Part shown: positions 57,772 through 63,778 of the stretch, in pieces | How positions within the stretch are numbered: position 1 is the first letter of the stretch | How the letters are laid out: every line of letters starts with the position of its first letter | Origin: a virus | Length of the DNA stretch: 64,000 nucleotides | Reading direction: 5' to 3' (one strand) | IMG/VR virus record: IMGVR_UViG_3300028393_000001 | Coordinates: 1-64,000 of that record | Notes under the pieces: model-generated | Told to the model about the DNA's origin: nothing | The model's input: the letters and a program-made list of their open reading frames with translations, nothing else | Database searches by the model: none | Translations under genes and position numbers: made by a program

Positions 57772-58779
57772 ATGTTTAATCAAAATCAAAAACGCGTTGG
57801 CTTTGCGTGTAAAATTCAAAGCCAAGAATCTACAGATTTAGCCAGTTGTAAGACCAAAGGTACTACAATTACATGGCTAAATAGCCAAACTAAACAAGCA
57901 GCCGCAGAGCGACTGTGGACCTTAATGCAAACTAATATAGCAGCCCTTAGTGCACAAGCAGATTGGGTAGCACAGCAACCACCAGGTTTGCGAATGTTTC
58001 GCCTAAGCAGCGACTTACTAACTGCATACTCTCACGATGACTGGATGTGGTTTTACTTTCAATCAGATGTAGTAGACTTCTTAGAACGGAATCTACTAAA
58101 AATCGGTGATAAGTTCCGTGCAGCAGATGTACGTGTTAGCTTTCATCCAGGTCAGTTCTGTGTCTTAGCATCAGATAATCCAGGTGTAGTTGAAAATTCA
58201 ATTACCGAGTTCGAGTACCATGCCGACCTTATCAGGTACATGGGCTATGGTAAAAAGTTTCAAGACTTTAAATGTAATGTACACATTGGCGGTAAACAAG
58301 GCCCCAAAGGTATTATCTCAGCCCTACAACGACTAACACCCGAGGCCCGTAATTGTTTAACTATTGAGAACGCAGAGTTTACCTGGGGTTTAGATGCCTC
58401 ATTAGAACTAGTAGACCACTGTGCCTTAGTCCTAGACATTCATCACCACTGGATTCATTCAGGAGAGTATATTAACCCAGAGGATAGTCGTGTTAAACGA
58501 ATTCAAGAATCTTGGCGCGGTGTCAGACCAGTTATCCACTATTCAGTTAGTAGGGAGGACGTACTCCCAGATCATTGTGGACGAACACGGCCTGACCTCC
58601 GAGAGCTTAAATCAATGGGATTTACAGCAGCTAAACTCCGAGCACACTCAGAGTTCTACTGGAATCAAGATGTAAATCAGTGGGCTACCACTTTCCTAGA
58701 CCACGCCGACATTATGTGCGAGTCTAAGCAGAAAAATACTGCCTCTGAACAGTTTGCCAAAGAAGTAGGTCATGTATAA
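57772..58779 (+). CDS. uvdE: UV damage endonuclease UvdE
   Basis: 335 residues from ATG 57772. KRVGFACKI, FRLSSDLLTAYSHDDW, VRVSFHPGQFCVLASDNPGVVENSITEFEYHADLI, CNVHIGGKQGPKG, CLTIENAEFTWG, LVLDIHHHWIHSGEYI and VIHYSVSREDVLPDH give the metal ligands (His, Glu, Asp) of the TIM-barrel UVDE family. It nicks 5' of UV photoproducts and starts an alternative excision repair. UvdE is patchy in bacteria and rare in phages. Confidence 0.93.
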   Translation: MFNQNQKRVGFACKIQSQESTDLASCKTKGTTITWLNSQTKQAAAERLWTLMQTNIAALSAQADWVAQQPPGLRMFRLSSDLLTAYSHDDWMWFYFQSDVVDFLERNLLKIGDKFRAADVRVSFHPGQFCVLASDNPGVVENSITEFEYHADLIRYMGYGKKFQDFKCNVHIGGKQGPKGIISALQRLTPEARNCLTIENAEFTWGLDASLELVDHCALVLDIHHHWIHSGEYINPEDSRVKRIQESWRGVRPVIHYSVSREDVLPDHCGRTRPDLRELKSMGFTAAKLRAHSEFYWNQDVNQWATTFLDHADIMCESKQKNTASEQFAKEVGHV

Positions 58780-58867
58780 TATACTACAAGTTATAGTGGG
58801 TATTTATTTATTTGAAATACTTACAGCTATAGTAATAGCTATATGGTTTCATTATAGGGGTTATTAG
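58772..58867 (+). CDS. Small membrane peptide, 31 aa
   Basis: ATG 58772 overlaps the end of uvdE. MYNILQVIVGIYLFEILTAI..., one hydrophobic helix. Confidence 0.55.
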   Translation: MYNILQVIVGIYLFEILTAIVIAIWFHYRGY

Positions 58868-58868
58868 T

Positions 58869-59138
58869 ATGATACACGTATACGCAAGATTAGATAATCC
58901 AGTTGGAGAGCACGACTACCACAATTTGGGTTGCTATAATAAACAGCTTACTAAAAATAAAACACTAGAACTTGAACACAGTTTTTACTTAGGCATACTA
59001 TTTGCCCTAGACTTTCAATTCTATCCTCGCGCAGATCATGGCGGATTACGAATACACTTAGGCCTATTAGGTTACAATGTTGATTTTCAAATTCGCGATA
59101 ACAGGCATTGGGACGGTGATATGAATGACTGGCATTAG
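58869..59138 (+). CDS. Hypothetical beta-rich protein, paralogue of 52590 gene
   Basis: 89 residues: LELEHSFYLGILFALDFQFYPRADHGGLRIHLGLLGYNVDFQIRDNRHW. Its last ten bases form the 5' acceptor strand of tRNA-Arg, an unusual coding/tRNA overlap. Confidence 0.7.
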   Translation: MIHVYARLDNPVGEHDYHNLGCYNKQLTKNKTLELEHSFYLGILFALDFQFYPRADHGGLRIHLGLLGYNVDFQIRDNRHWDGDMNDWH

Positions 59139-59203
59139 TATAATGGATAATACAGGGGATTTCTACTCCCTAGATGTGGGTTCGATTCCTGCATGCCGGA
59201 CCA
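59129..59203 (+). tRNA. tRNA-Arg (TCT)
   Basis: Acceptor CTGGCAT / ATGCCGG, anticodon arm GGGGA-TTTCTAC-TCCCT, T-arm GTGGG-TTCGATT-CCTGC, encoded CCA. Overlaps the preceding gene by 10 bases. Confidence 0.88.
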
Positions 59204-59213
59204 AATTATTAAC

Positions 59214-59242
59214 TTGAATCTCTAGTTAAAATCAGTTATAAT
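59214..59242 (+). promoter_or_regulatory. Promoter within tRNA cluster
   Basis: TTGAAT, 17-bp spacer, TATAAT, for the gene at 59,263. Confidence 0.85.
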
Positions 59243-59262
59243 AAATCTTTTCGGAGACTACT

Positions 59263-59463
59263 ATGGCAGGATATTCAAGAGAATTTTTAATTGATGCCTT
59301 TGTTAGCCGTTATGAGGTACTTAGTGACGAAGTAGTCGCTAGACAAAGGCAGTTAGCAGAAAAAACATACGATGAAGTTGGTAAAGATAAATTCCGTGTT
59401 CTTGCATCTTTAGATGCAGATGCCATTAAGGAATTTAAAGTTGCAACGGGTCGTAAAGGATAA
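59263..59463 (+). CDS. Hypothetical protein, 66 aa
   Basis: MAGYSREFLIDAFVSRYEVL...LDADAIKEFKVATGRKG, helical; GGAG ribosome site. No family recognised. Confidence 0.65.
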   Translation: MAGYSREFLIDAFVSRYEVLSDEVVARQRQLAEKTYDEVGKDKFRVLASLDADAIKEFKVATGRKG

Positions 59464-59469
59464 TTAGTT

Positions 59470-59558
59470 ATCTAAGATGTGCACCGCGTACCACCTAGCC
59501 CCTTGGCAATATTAATTGCGAAGATTTTAATATATAGGGCGCATCGCACATCTTAGAT
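59470..59558 (+). ncRNA. Stem-bracketed structured RNA between gene and tRNA-Tyr
   Basis: A perfect 13-bp stem, ATCTAAGATGTGC (59470-59482) with GCACATCTTAGAT (59546-59558), encloses CCCT/AGGG and GCAAT/ATTGC helices. No ORF. It ends six bases before tRNA-Tyr, so it could be a tRNA precursor element or an independent small RNA. Confidence 0.6.
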
Positions 59559-59564
59559 TTATAT

Positions 59565-59653
59565 GGAGACGTGTGCCGAATTGGTTGAAGGCAAGGGACT
59601 GTAAATCCCCCACATAAGAAACGCTGTAGGTTCGAGTCCTACCGGCTCCACCA
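59565..59653 (+). tRNA. tRNA-Tyr (GTA)
   Basis: Type II tRNA with long variable arm. Acceptor GGAGACG / CGGCTCC (one mismatch), anticodon loop CTGTAAA, T-arm GTAGG-TTCGAGT-CCTAC, encoded CCA. Confidence 0.93.
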
Positions 59654-59698
59654 TTATCTTTGAAAGTATTACTACTAGTAGTAGTTTCAAAAATAATC

Positions 59699-59774
59699 GC
59701 CCCGGTGACGGAATGGTATACGTACTGGTCTTAGAAACCAGGTTCTGGGAGTTCGAGTCTCCCCTAGGGCACCA
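59699..59774 (+). tRNA. tRNA-Leu (TAG) with short variable loop
   Basis: Anticodon arm CTGGT-CTTAGAA-ACCAG (perfect), T-arm GGGAG-TTCGAGT-CTCCC, encoded CCA. The variable region is only GTTCT, while leucine tRNAs normally have a long arm; the acceptor has a C-A mismatch. A palindrome hairpin (59,660-59,690) precedes it. Confidence 0.85.
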
Positions 59775-59780
59775 CTTACC

Positions 59781-59856
59781 CGTGTATAGCGCAGCCTGAT
59801 AGCGCATCTCGTTTGGGACGAGAGGGTCGAAGGTTTGAATCCTTCTATACGGACCA
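59781..59856 (+). tRNA. tRNA-Pro (TGG)
   Basis: Acceptor CGTGTAT / ATACGGA-like strand, anticodon loop TTTGGGA, T-arm GAAGG-TTTGAAT-CCTTC, encoded CCA. Confidence 0.92.
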
Positions 59857-59874
59857 ATAAAAAAAGGAATTACT

Positions 59875-60318
59875 ATGTTAGTAGATAATATGAAAACCCT
59901 TATAGGGTCAACCTTTAGCCTTTACATTAAAGCTGCTAATTTTCATTGGAACATTGAAGGGGAAAATTTTCCTCAATATCATGCTTTCCTAGATAATTAT
60001 TATAATGATGTTTATGGTACAATTGATCAAGTTGCCGAATATATTCGTGCCCTAGATAGTTATACACCAGCAAGTTTAAAGCGTTTTCAAGAGTTAACTT
60101 TTATTCAAGATCAAACTATGCAACAACCCCCTATGGGAATGTTTCAAGAATTGTTCAATGATAATGCAACAATGTTAAAGTTTTTAACTGATACGTTTGA
60201 TGTAGCTACTGCGGAAAGACAGCAAGGAATTGCTAATTTTATTGCTGAAAGAATTGACGCGCATCAGAAACATCAGTGGATGATTCGCAGTATTTTAAAG
60301 AGCGTAGCTTCTCTATAA
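59875..60318 (+). CDS. Dps-like ferritin family protein
   Basis: 147 residues. KAANFHWNIEGENFPQYHAFLDNYYNDVYGTIDQVAEYIRAL carries the Dps signature (N-F-H-W-N and the D..Y.......D..AE.IR ferroxidase residues), and DAHQKHQWMIRSIL matches the C-terminal helix. Dps proteins store iron and protect DNA; in a phage it may protect the genome or sequester iron. Placed between tRNA-Pro and tRNA-Ala; ribosome site AAAAGGA. Confidence 0.88.
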   Translation: MLVDNMKTLIGSTFSLYIKAANFHWNIEGENFPQYHAFLDNYYNDVYGTIDQVAEYIRALDSYTPASLKRFQELTFIQDQTMQQPPMGMFQELFNDNATMLKFLTDTFDVATAERQQGIANFIAERIDAHQKHQWMIRSILKSVASL

Positions 60319-60329
60319 AAAGCTAAAAC

Positions 60330-60403
60330 GGGCTTATAGTTAAACGGTATAACGGTAGCTTTGCAAGCTTCAATTCGGAGTTCGATTCTCCGTTGGTCCA
60401 CCA
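60330..60403 (+). tRNA. tRNA-Ala (TGC)
   Basis: Anticodon arm GTAGC-TTTGCAA-GCTTC, T-arm CGGAG-TTCGATT-CTCCG, encoded CCA; the acceptor stem has several wobbles and one T-T mismatch. Confidence 0.88.
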
Positions 60404-60425
60404 CTTACACACACAAGGACATAAT

Positions 60426-60653
60426 ATGTTTTCACTAGATTTTTACATTGACTCTTTTCAATCAACAAAAAGAGCTTTAACCAATCAGGTCTTTACTGAC
60501 CCTAAACTGAACAAGGCTGCAAATAAATTTATTGACGCACAAACTCAGTTTGCAAAAATGCTTGCACAAAATACAGTAGATATGCTAAAGTATTCCGCCG
60601 ACGCTGTTACTAACAAAGCATTTCCAAAGGCGACCAAAAATGACACCGTTTGA
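60426..60653 (+). CDS. Phasin-like helical protein, 75 aa
   Basis: Start at ATG 60426 (AGGA 6 bases upstream). MFSLDFYIDSFQSTKRALTN...KFIDAQTQFAKMLAQNTVDM is all-helical and resembles short phasin-type repeats. Resemblance only. Overlaps the next gene. Confidence 0.65.
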   Translation: MFSLDFYIDSFQSTKRALTNQVFTDPKLNKAANKFIDAQTQFAKMLAQNTVDMLKYSADAVTNKAFPKATKNDTV

Positions 60654-60864
60654 AATTCGTGCAGACCTGCTTAAACTAGCAGCAGATCACCTAGAAAAAC
60701 AGTTTACAGCAAATGTAAAGTTTGCAACAGAATATAACAAGGCTATGTTCCAAGCAGGAACTGCTGCTGCTACTGAAGCCTTAGTTAAAATGCCTACATA
60801 CTTTACATCTGAAGATGTAATTAAAAAGGCAACAGAATTTTATAGTTTTGTTCAAACAAAATGA
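60640..60864 (+). CDS. Phage helical hypothetical protein, 74 aa
   Basis: TPFEIRADLLKLAADHLEKQFTANVKFATEYNKAM is a motif seen in several large-phage hypotheticals. All-helical. Function unknown. Confidence 0.7.
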   Translation: MTPFEIRADLLKLAADHLEKQFTANVKFATEYNKAMFQAGTAAATEALVKMPTYFTSEDVIKKATEFYSFVQTK

Positions 60865-61004
60865 AGTTATTTAAGTGCTTAAAACAATTCTTTGAGCCTA
60901 AAAATCCAATGCAAGATTTCATTGAGCGTCATAATCCTCAATCGGTTTATGATGTAGAACGATTGCAAAAAGAGTACGACAATCTTATATTTAAACTTAA
61001 GTAA
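60861..61004 (+). CDS. Small phage protein, 47 aa
   Basis: ATG 60861, overlapping the previous stop. MKLFKCLKQFFEPKNPMQDF then NPQSVYDVERLQKEYDN, a short family common in phages. Confidence 0.7.
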   Translation: MKLFKCLKQFFEPKNPMQDFIERHNPQSVYDVERLQKEYDNLIFKLK

Positions 61005-61005
61005 T

Positions 61006-61203
61006 ATGCCCCTAGTAATTAAAGACCGTAAAGTAGTTTATCAGAAGCCAACTGTGGATGAAATGCCTAAGATTGGTAAATATGTTAGCCTGAATCCAAT
61101 CTTTCAAATGCATCGGGCACACGCTCATATTAGAAATCTATCAGAATCTATGAGTGTACTACAACGTAGTTTAATTCCTGGTGCATTAGAGCAATTAAAA
61201 TAA
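61006..61203 (+). CDS. Hypothetical protein, 65 aa
   Basis: MPLVIKDRKVVYQKPTVDEM...SLIPGALEQLK. Basic and helical; stop lies one base before tRNA-Asn. No family recognised. Confidence 0.62.
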   Translation: MPLVIKDRKVVYQKPTVDEMPKIGKYVSLNPIFQMHRAHAHIRNLSESMSVLQRSLIPGALEQLK

Positions 61204-61204
61204 T

Positions 61205-61280
61205 TCCCTAGTAGCACAGCGGTAGTTGCACTTGACTGTTAATCAAGTTGTCCGTGGTTCGATCCCACGCTGGGGAGCCA
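61205..61280 (+). tRNA. tRNA-Asn (GTT)
   Basis: Acceptor TCCCTAG / CTGGGGA, anticodon arm CTTGA-CTGTTAA-TCAAG, T-arm CGTGG-TTCGATC-CCACG, encoded CCA. Confidence 0.93.
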
Positions 61281-61330
61281 TAAAATAGGCCTAAACAGGC
61301 TAGTCCAGGTGCAAGTCCTGGAATTTGTAC

Positions 61331-61359
61331 TTGAATTTTCCTTAAAAATCAATTAAAAT
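61331..61359 (+). promoter_or_regulatory. Promoter
   Basis: TTGAAT, 17-bp spacer, TAAAAT. The preceding 61,284-61,325 holds a T-arm-like hairpin TCCAG-GTGCAAGT-CCTGGA, perhaps a tRNA remnant. Confidence 0.75.
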
Positions 61360-61381
61360 AATCCTTTAACTAGGAACACTT

Positions 61382-61846
61382 ATGATTAAACTAAACGACT
61401 TTTTAAACATTACCGAATATGAAACTGGACACCTTGAGGTTGTCCATCAACAAGACGTATATGGCAAAACTGCTATTAGTCTTGAAGTCTATGGCTTTGA
61501 ATTTAATAAACTAATATGCGTATATGATATAGTATCGCAAGAAGTCCTAGAAATCATAGCCAAAGACGATGCTGCTGGTAAAAGTTATGTGTGGCAAACT
61601 TCAGACATTAAAGGTTTAGGCAACTATCGCGACTACCTAATTGAGCTAGAAGCAGAAGAAGATATTTTAGAAAAAGCTGAAGCTATTTTCTTTAATAAGC
61701 CTTATGATTCACGAATAGTTGTTCCTATTGATATTAAAGACGAAGACTTCCTCTTATACGCAAAAGCTGCACATAAACTAGACATTACTATTAATGAGTT
61801 TATGGAACAAGCCATTCAGGAAATGGTAGAAAAATATAAAGGATAA
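61382..61846 (+). CDS. Hypothetical acidic protein, 154 aa
   Basis: MIKLNDFLNITEYETGHLEV..., with an acidic middle (ELEAEEDILEKAEAI) and a C-terminal ribbon-helix-helix-like segment KAAHKLDITINEFMEQAIQEMVE. The end resembles RHH/antitoxin-type sequences for plasmid or phage regulators; role unknown. Confidence 0.68.
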   Translation: MIKLNDFLNITEYETGHLEVVHQQDVYGKTAISLEVYGFEFNKLICVYDIVSQEVLEIIAKDDAAGKSYVWQTSDIKGLGNYRDYLIELEAEEDILEKAEAIFFNKPYDSRIVVPIDIKDEDFLLYAKAAHKLDITINEFMEQAIQEMVEKYKG

Positions 61847-61849
61847 CAT

Positions 61850-62047
61850 ATGAACGTAAACAGAGTTTCTCTTCAAAAGGAAGAAGTGTACCGCCAGTGG
61901 GAAATTAAAAAGTTAGACAAGCGGCACGAAGAACTTCGAATAGAAGAACAACGTGCTAAGTTAGATCTTATAGACAATGAGCAAGCAAGAGTTGAAATGA
62001 ATCGTCGAATGAATCGTCCAGGACAAAATGTAGATAGGATGGCATAA
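61850..62047 (+). CDS. Charged coiled-coil protein, 65 aa
   Basis: VSLQKEEVYRQWEIKKLDKRHEELRIEEQRAKLDLID: continuous charged helix. AAAGGATAACAT precedes the ATG. Confidence 0.65.
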   Translation: MNVNRVSLQKEEVYRQWEIKKLDKRHEELRIEEQRAKLDLIDNEQARVEMNRRMNRPGQNVDRMA

Positions 62048-62268
62048 TGGCGAAACCTAAACCAAAACGTAAACCCACGGGGGCTATCGACATTCAGCCA
62101 GAAGGTCCACACGTTCCGGCTATGCCTCCAGTACAAGGAAGTTCAATGATTAGTCCAGTAAGTCCCGTCGAGGCGGGTGGTGGAACGTATAACCGTCCAC
62201 CGCCTAAGCCTCAACCTTCAAAACCAATGAAGACTCCTAAACCTAAACCTCCGATGCCTAAGGCTTAG
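62047..62268 (+). CDS. Pro/Lys-rich protein, 73 aa
   Basis: MAKPKPKRKPTGAIDIQPEG...KPMKTPKPKPPMPKA. Low-complexity, disordered, basic; could be a structural linker or a tail or head decoration. Confidence 0.6.
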   Translation: MAKPKPKRKPTGAIDIQPEGPHVPAMPPVQGSSMISPVSPVEAGGGTYNRPPPKPQPSKPMKTPKPKPPMPKA

Positions 62269-62269
62269 T

Positions 62270-62371
62270 ATGCCCAGTCCTCGTAGAACCAGTCAGATTT
62301 TAAAGGGGAAGAAGCCGCCTAAGCCCCGAAGCCTAAATGCAATGGCTAAAAGATCGGCGCGCAAAAAATAA
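62270..62371 (+). CDS. Very basic peptide, 33 aa
   Basis: ATG 62270; MPSPRRTSQILKGKKPPKPR...AKRSARKK. Its stop codon directly abuts tRNA-Ser. Likely nucleic-acid-binding if made. Confidence 0.5.
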   Translation: MPSPRRTSQILKGKKPPKPRSLNAMAKRSARKK

Positions 62372-62458
62372 GGAAGATGTGTTGCAAGGTGCAACAGAGG
62401 CTTGCTAAGCCTTCGTCTAGAAATAGGCCGATAGGTTCGATTCCTATATCTTCCGCCA
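62372..62458 (+). tRNA. tRNA-Ser (GCT)
   Basis: Type II with variable arm. Acceptor GGAAGAT / ATCTTCC, anticodon loop TTGCTAA, T-arm GATAGG-TTCGATT-CCTAT, encoded CCA. Confidence 0.92.
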
Positions 62459-62461
62459 CTT

Positions 62462-62536
62462 AGCCGTGTAGCTCAGAGGAAGAGCAAACGCTTGATAAGC
62501 GTTAGGTCGACATCTCGGAATTGTCCATGGCTACCA
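62462..62536 (+). tRNA. tRNA-Ile (GAT) with aberrant T-arm
   Basis: Acceptor AGCCGTG / CATGGCT, anticodon arm AACGC-TTGATAA-GCGTT, encoded CCA. The T-arm is GACA...TGTC with loop near CTCGGAA, not TTCGANN, so folding or function may be altered. Confidence 0.82.
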
Positions 62537-62560
62537 TAATTATCATTAGAAGGATATAAT

Positions 62561-62749
62561 ATGAAATACCAAAATTCAATGTGGGGCGATTACAGCCCTA
62601 CTCCAGCGGTTGAACAGATCGGCGTGCAGATAGAAGCAGACAATCAACCTGAGATGGTTGTAACAGCCCAACAAATGGCTACAGACCCCTCGTGTACTAC
62701 AACAGAGGATATGATTGCAGCAATGGGTACAGTACCAGCACGCTCATAA
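62561..62749 (+). CDS. Hypothetical protein, 62 aa
   Basis: MKYQNSMWGDYSPTPAVEQI...MIAAMGTVPARS; AAGGA ribosome site. No family recognised. Confidence 0.6.
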   Translation: MKYQNSMWGDYSPTPAVEQIGVQIEADNQPEMVVTAQQMATDPSCTTTEDMIAAMGTVPARS

Positions 62750-62763
62750 AGCTAATTTTAAGT

Positions 62764-62838
62764 GTCTCTCTAGTGTAATGGCAGCATCACAGATTCCAAA
62801 TCTGTTAGGTCAGGGTTCGAGTCCTTGGGGGGATGCCA
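62764..62838 (+). tRNA. tRNA-Trp (CCA)
   Basis: Anticodon arm ACAGA-TTCCAAA-TCTGT, T-arm CAGGG-TTCGAGT-CCTTG, encoded CCA. Acceptor GTCTCTC / GGGGGAT contains several G-U pairs. Confidence 0.88.
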
Positions 62839-62858
62839 ACTTTTTAACAGGATATTTT

Positions 62859-63278
62859 ATGAAAAAATTTATTTCAATTGCCGTTATCTCTTTTGCTGGC
62901 GTTGTTAATGCCGGAGAAATTACAGCCTCCTACTTAACCGATAGCGGACGTGATGGATATGCCATTAGTACACAGGTCAAAGGCGTTACCCTTGGAGCCT
63001 CACACGTTGATCGTGTTTATGACCGCTTCTCAGTAGGTAAATCTTTTGATATTGCTAAAGTCGGACCACTACAACTAGCAGCAGGCGGAAGCGGAGTATA
63101 TCAAAGTACTCTTGCTAAAAATGATAGTGGTTATGGCCTAGCAGCTCAGGTAACAGCAACTGCTGCGGTCAATAAAAACGTTGACGTAGTTGCTGGCGTA
63201 CAGAAGTTCTGGGGACAGGACCGCGTGAGTGCTCAAAATGGTAACTCGGCTACTGTTGGAATTAAAGTTAAGTTTTAA
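62859..63278 (+). CDS. Small outer-membrane beta-barrel protein
   Basis: 139 residues from ATG 62859 (AGGA upstream). Signal peptide KKFISIAVISFAGVVNA, cleaved after Ala (ANAG context VNAGE). Alternating strands such as YAISTQVKGVTLGASHV and GLAAQVTATAAVNKNVDVVAGVQKFWG follow, and the chain ends VGIKVKF with a terminal Phe, the BAM recognition mark. Phage barrels of this kind (lambda Lom type) can change the host surface or block other phages; role here unproven. Confidence 0.8.
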   Translation: MKKFISIAVISFAGVVNAGEITASYLTDSGRDGYAISTQVKGVTLGASHVDRVYDRFSVGKSFDIAKVGPLQLAAGGSGVYQSTLAKNDSGYGLAAQVTATAAVNKNVDVVAGVQKFWGQDRVSAQNGNSATVGIKVKF

Positions 63279-63285
63279 TTTAAAT

Positions 63286-63385
63286 ACACTACTTGCCACT
63301 TAATAAATATATGCGGAGACGTTCCGGACTGTGTCATTCCGCGGGTAACTGGGAGCACCCAGCATAGGTAGTGTGTTTTTTATTT
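63286..63385 (+). ncRNA. Hairpin RNA / terminator region before tmRNA
   Basis: ACACTAC (63286-63292) pairs with GTAGTGT (63368-63374), followed by GTTTTTTATTTT. Inside are GCGGA/TCCGC and CTGGG-agca-CCCAG hairpins. It may terminate the barrel gene or be the 5' part of the tmRNA precursor. Confidence 0.5.
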
Positions 63386-63394
63386 TATAGTTGT

Positions 63395-63682
63395 ATGAAG
63401 TAGACAGAAAAGTGTCTTGGACGGGGGTGCGAATCCCCCCAGGTCCACCAGAAGTATATTCGACCTCACACGCGGAGAGGTGAAATATAACAGAATATAC
63501 TTCTGATGGGCCTGCATAGTTTCGACAGGGCAAAGAGTAGGAAAATGGACAACTCGGTAGGCGATGACCGTTAATCAAGCAAAACAAGTAAACGCAAACG
63601 ACTCACAGTTCGCATTAGCAGCCTAAACACTGCTTAGGGTTTTGATAAGTTTTCCTCGTAACAGAATAAACTTATCTCAAAT
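63395..63682 (+). ncRNA. ssrA: Circularly permuted (two-piece) tmRNA
   Basis: The acceptor piece comes first: GGACGGGGGTGCGAATCCCC... with T-stem GGGGG/CCCCC, loop TGCGAAT, acceptor 3' strand CAGGTCC (63440-63446), ACCA to 63450. After a 57-base spacer comes the acceptor 5' strand GGGCCTG (63508-63514), which pairs with CAGGTCC (one G-U), then TTTCGACAGGG as in tmRNA 5' domains. The tag frame begins at GCA 63594 and reads ANDSQFALAA, stop TAA 63624-63626, with the stop in the H5 hairpin AGCAG/CTGCT. The precursor helix continues: CAGAAGTATATTC (63449-63461) with GAATATACTTCTG (63493-63505). This order is that of two-piece tmRNAs. Exact outer ends are not known. Confidence 0.9.
63594..63626 (+). 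other. tmRNA tag peptide reading frame
   Basis: Codons give A-N-D-S-Q-F-A-L-A-A and stop. The LAA end is the ClpXP/ClpAP degradation signal; an alanine from charged tmRNA precedes it in the product. It resembles proteobacterial tags of the type ANDxxxALAA. Confidence 0.93.
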
Positions 63683-63684
63683 AC

Positions 63685-63760
63685 CGCAGAGTATGGAAGT
63701 GGTCATCCGTCTGGTCTCATAAGCCTGAAATCGTTGGTTCGAATCCAACCTCTGCATCCA
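63685..63760 (+). tRNA. tRNA-Met (CAT)
   Basis: 76 bases. Acceptor CGCAGAG / CTCTGCA with a C1-A72 mismatch, as in initiators; anticodon arm CTGGT-CTCATAA-GCCTG; T-arm GTTGG-TTCGAAT-CCAAC; unusual T discriminator; encoded CCA. It lacks the three G-C pairs of an initiator anticodon stem, so its role (elongator, initiator-like or modified Ile) is open. Confidence 0.88.
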
Positions 63761-63778
63761 ATACGAAAGGAAAATTGT

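Noticed and set aside
61284-61325. Possible tRNA after tRNA-Asn
   Set aside because: Only a T-arm-like hairpin is present, with no anticodon arm or acceptor stem; at most a remnant.
63300-63587. 95-aa minus-strand frame
   Set aside because: Antisense to the tmRNA acceptor and coding pieces; explained by the structured RNA.
63513-63760. Reading 63513-63760 as a standard one-piece tmRNA ending in CCTCTGCATCCA
   Set aside because: That 3' end belongs to a complete 76-base tRNA-Met. The real partner of the tmRNA 5' strand is CAGGTCC upstream, so the gene is permuted.
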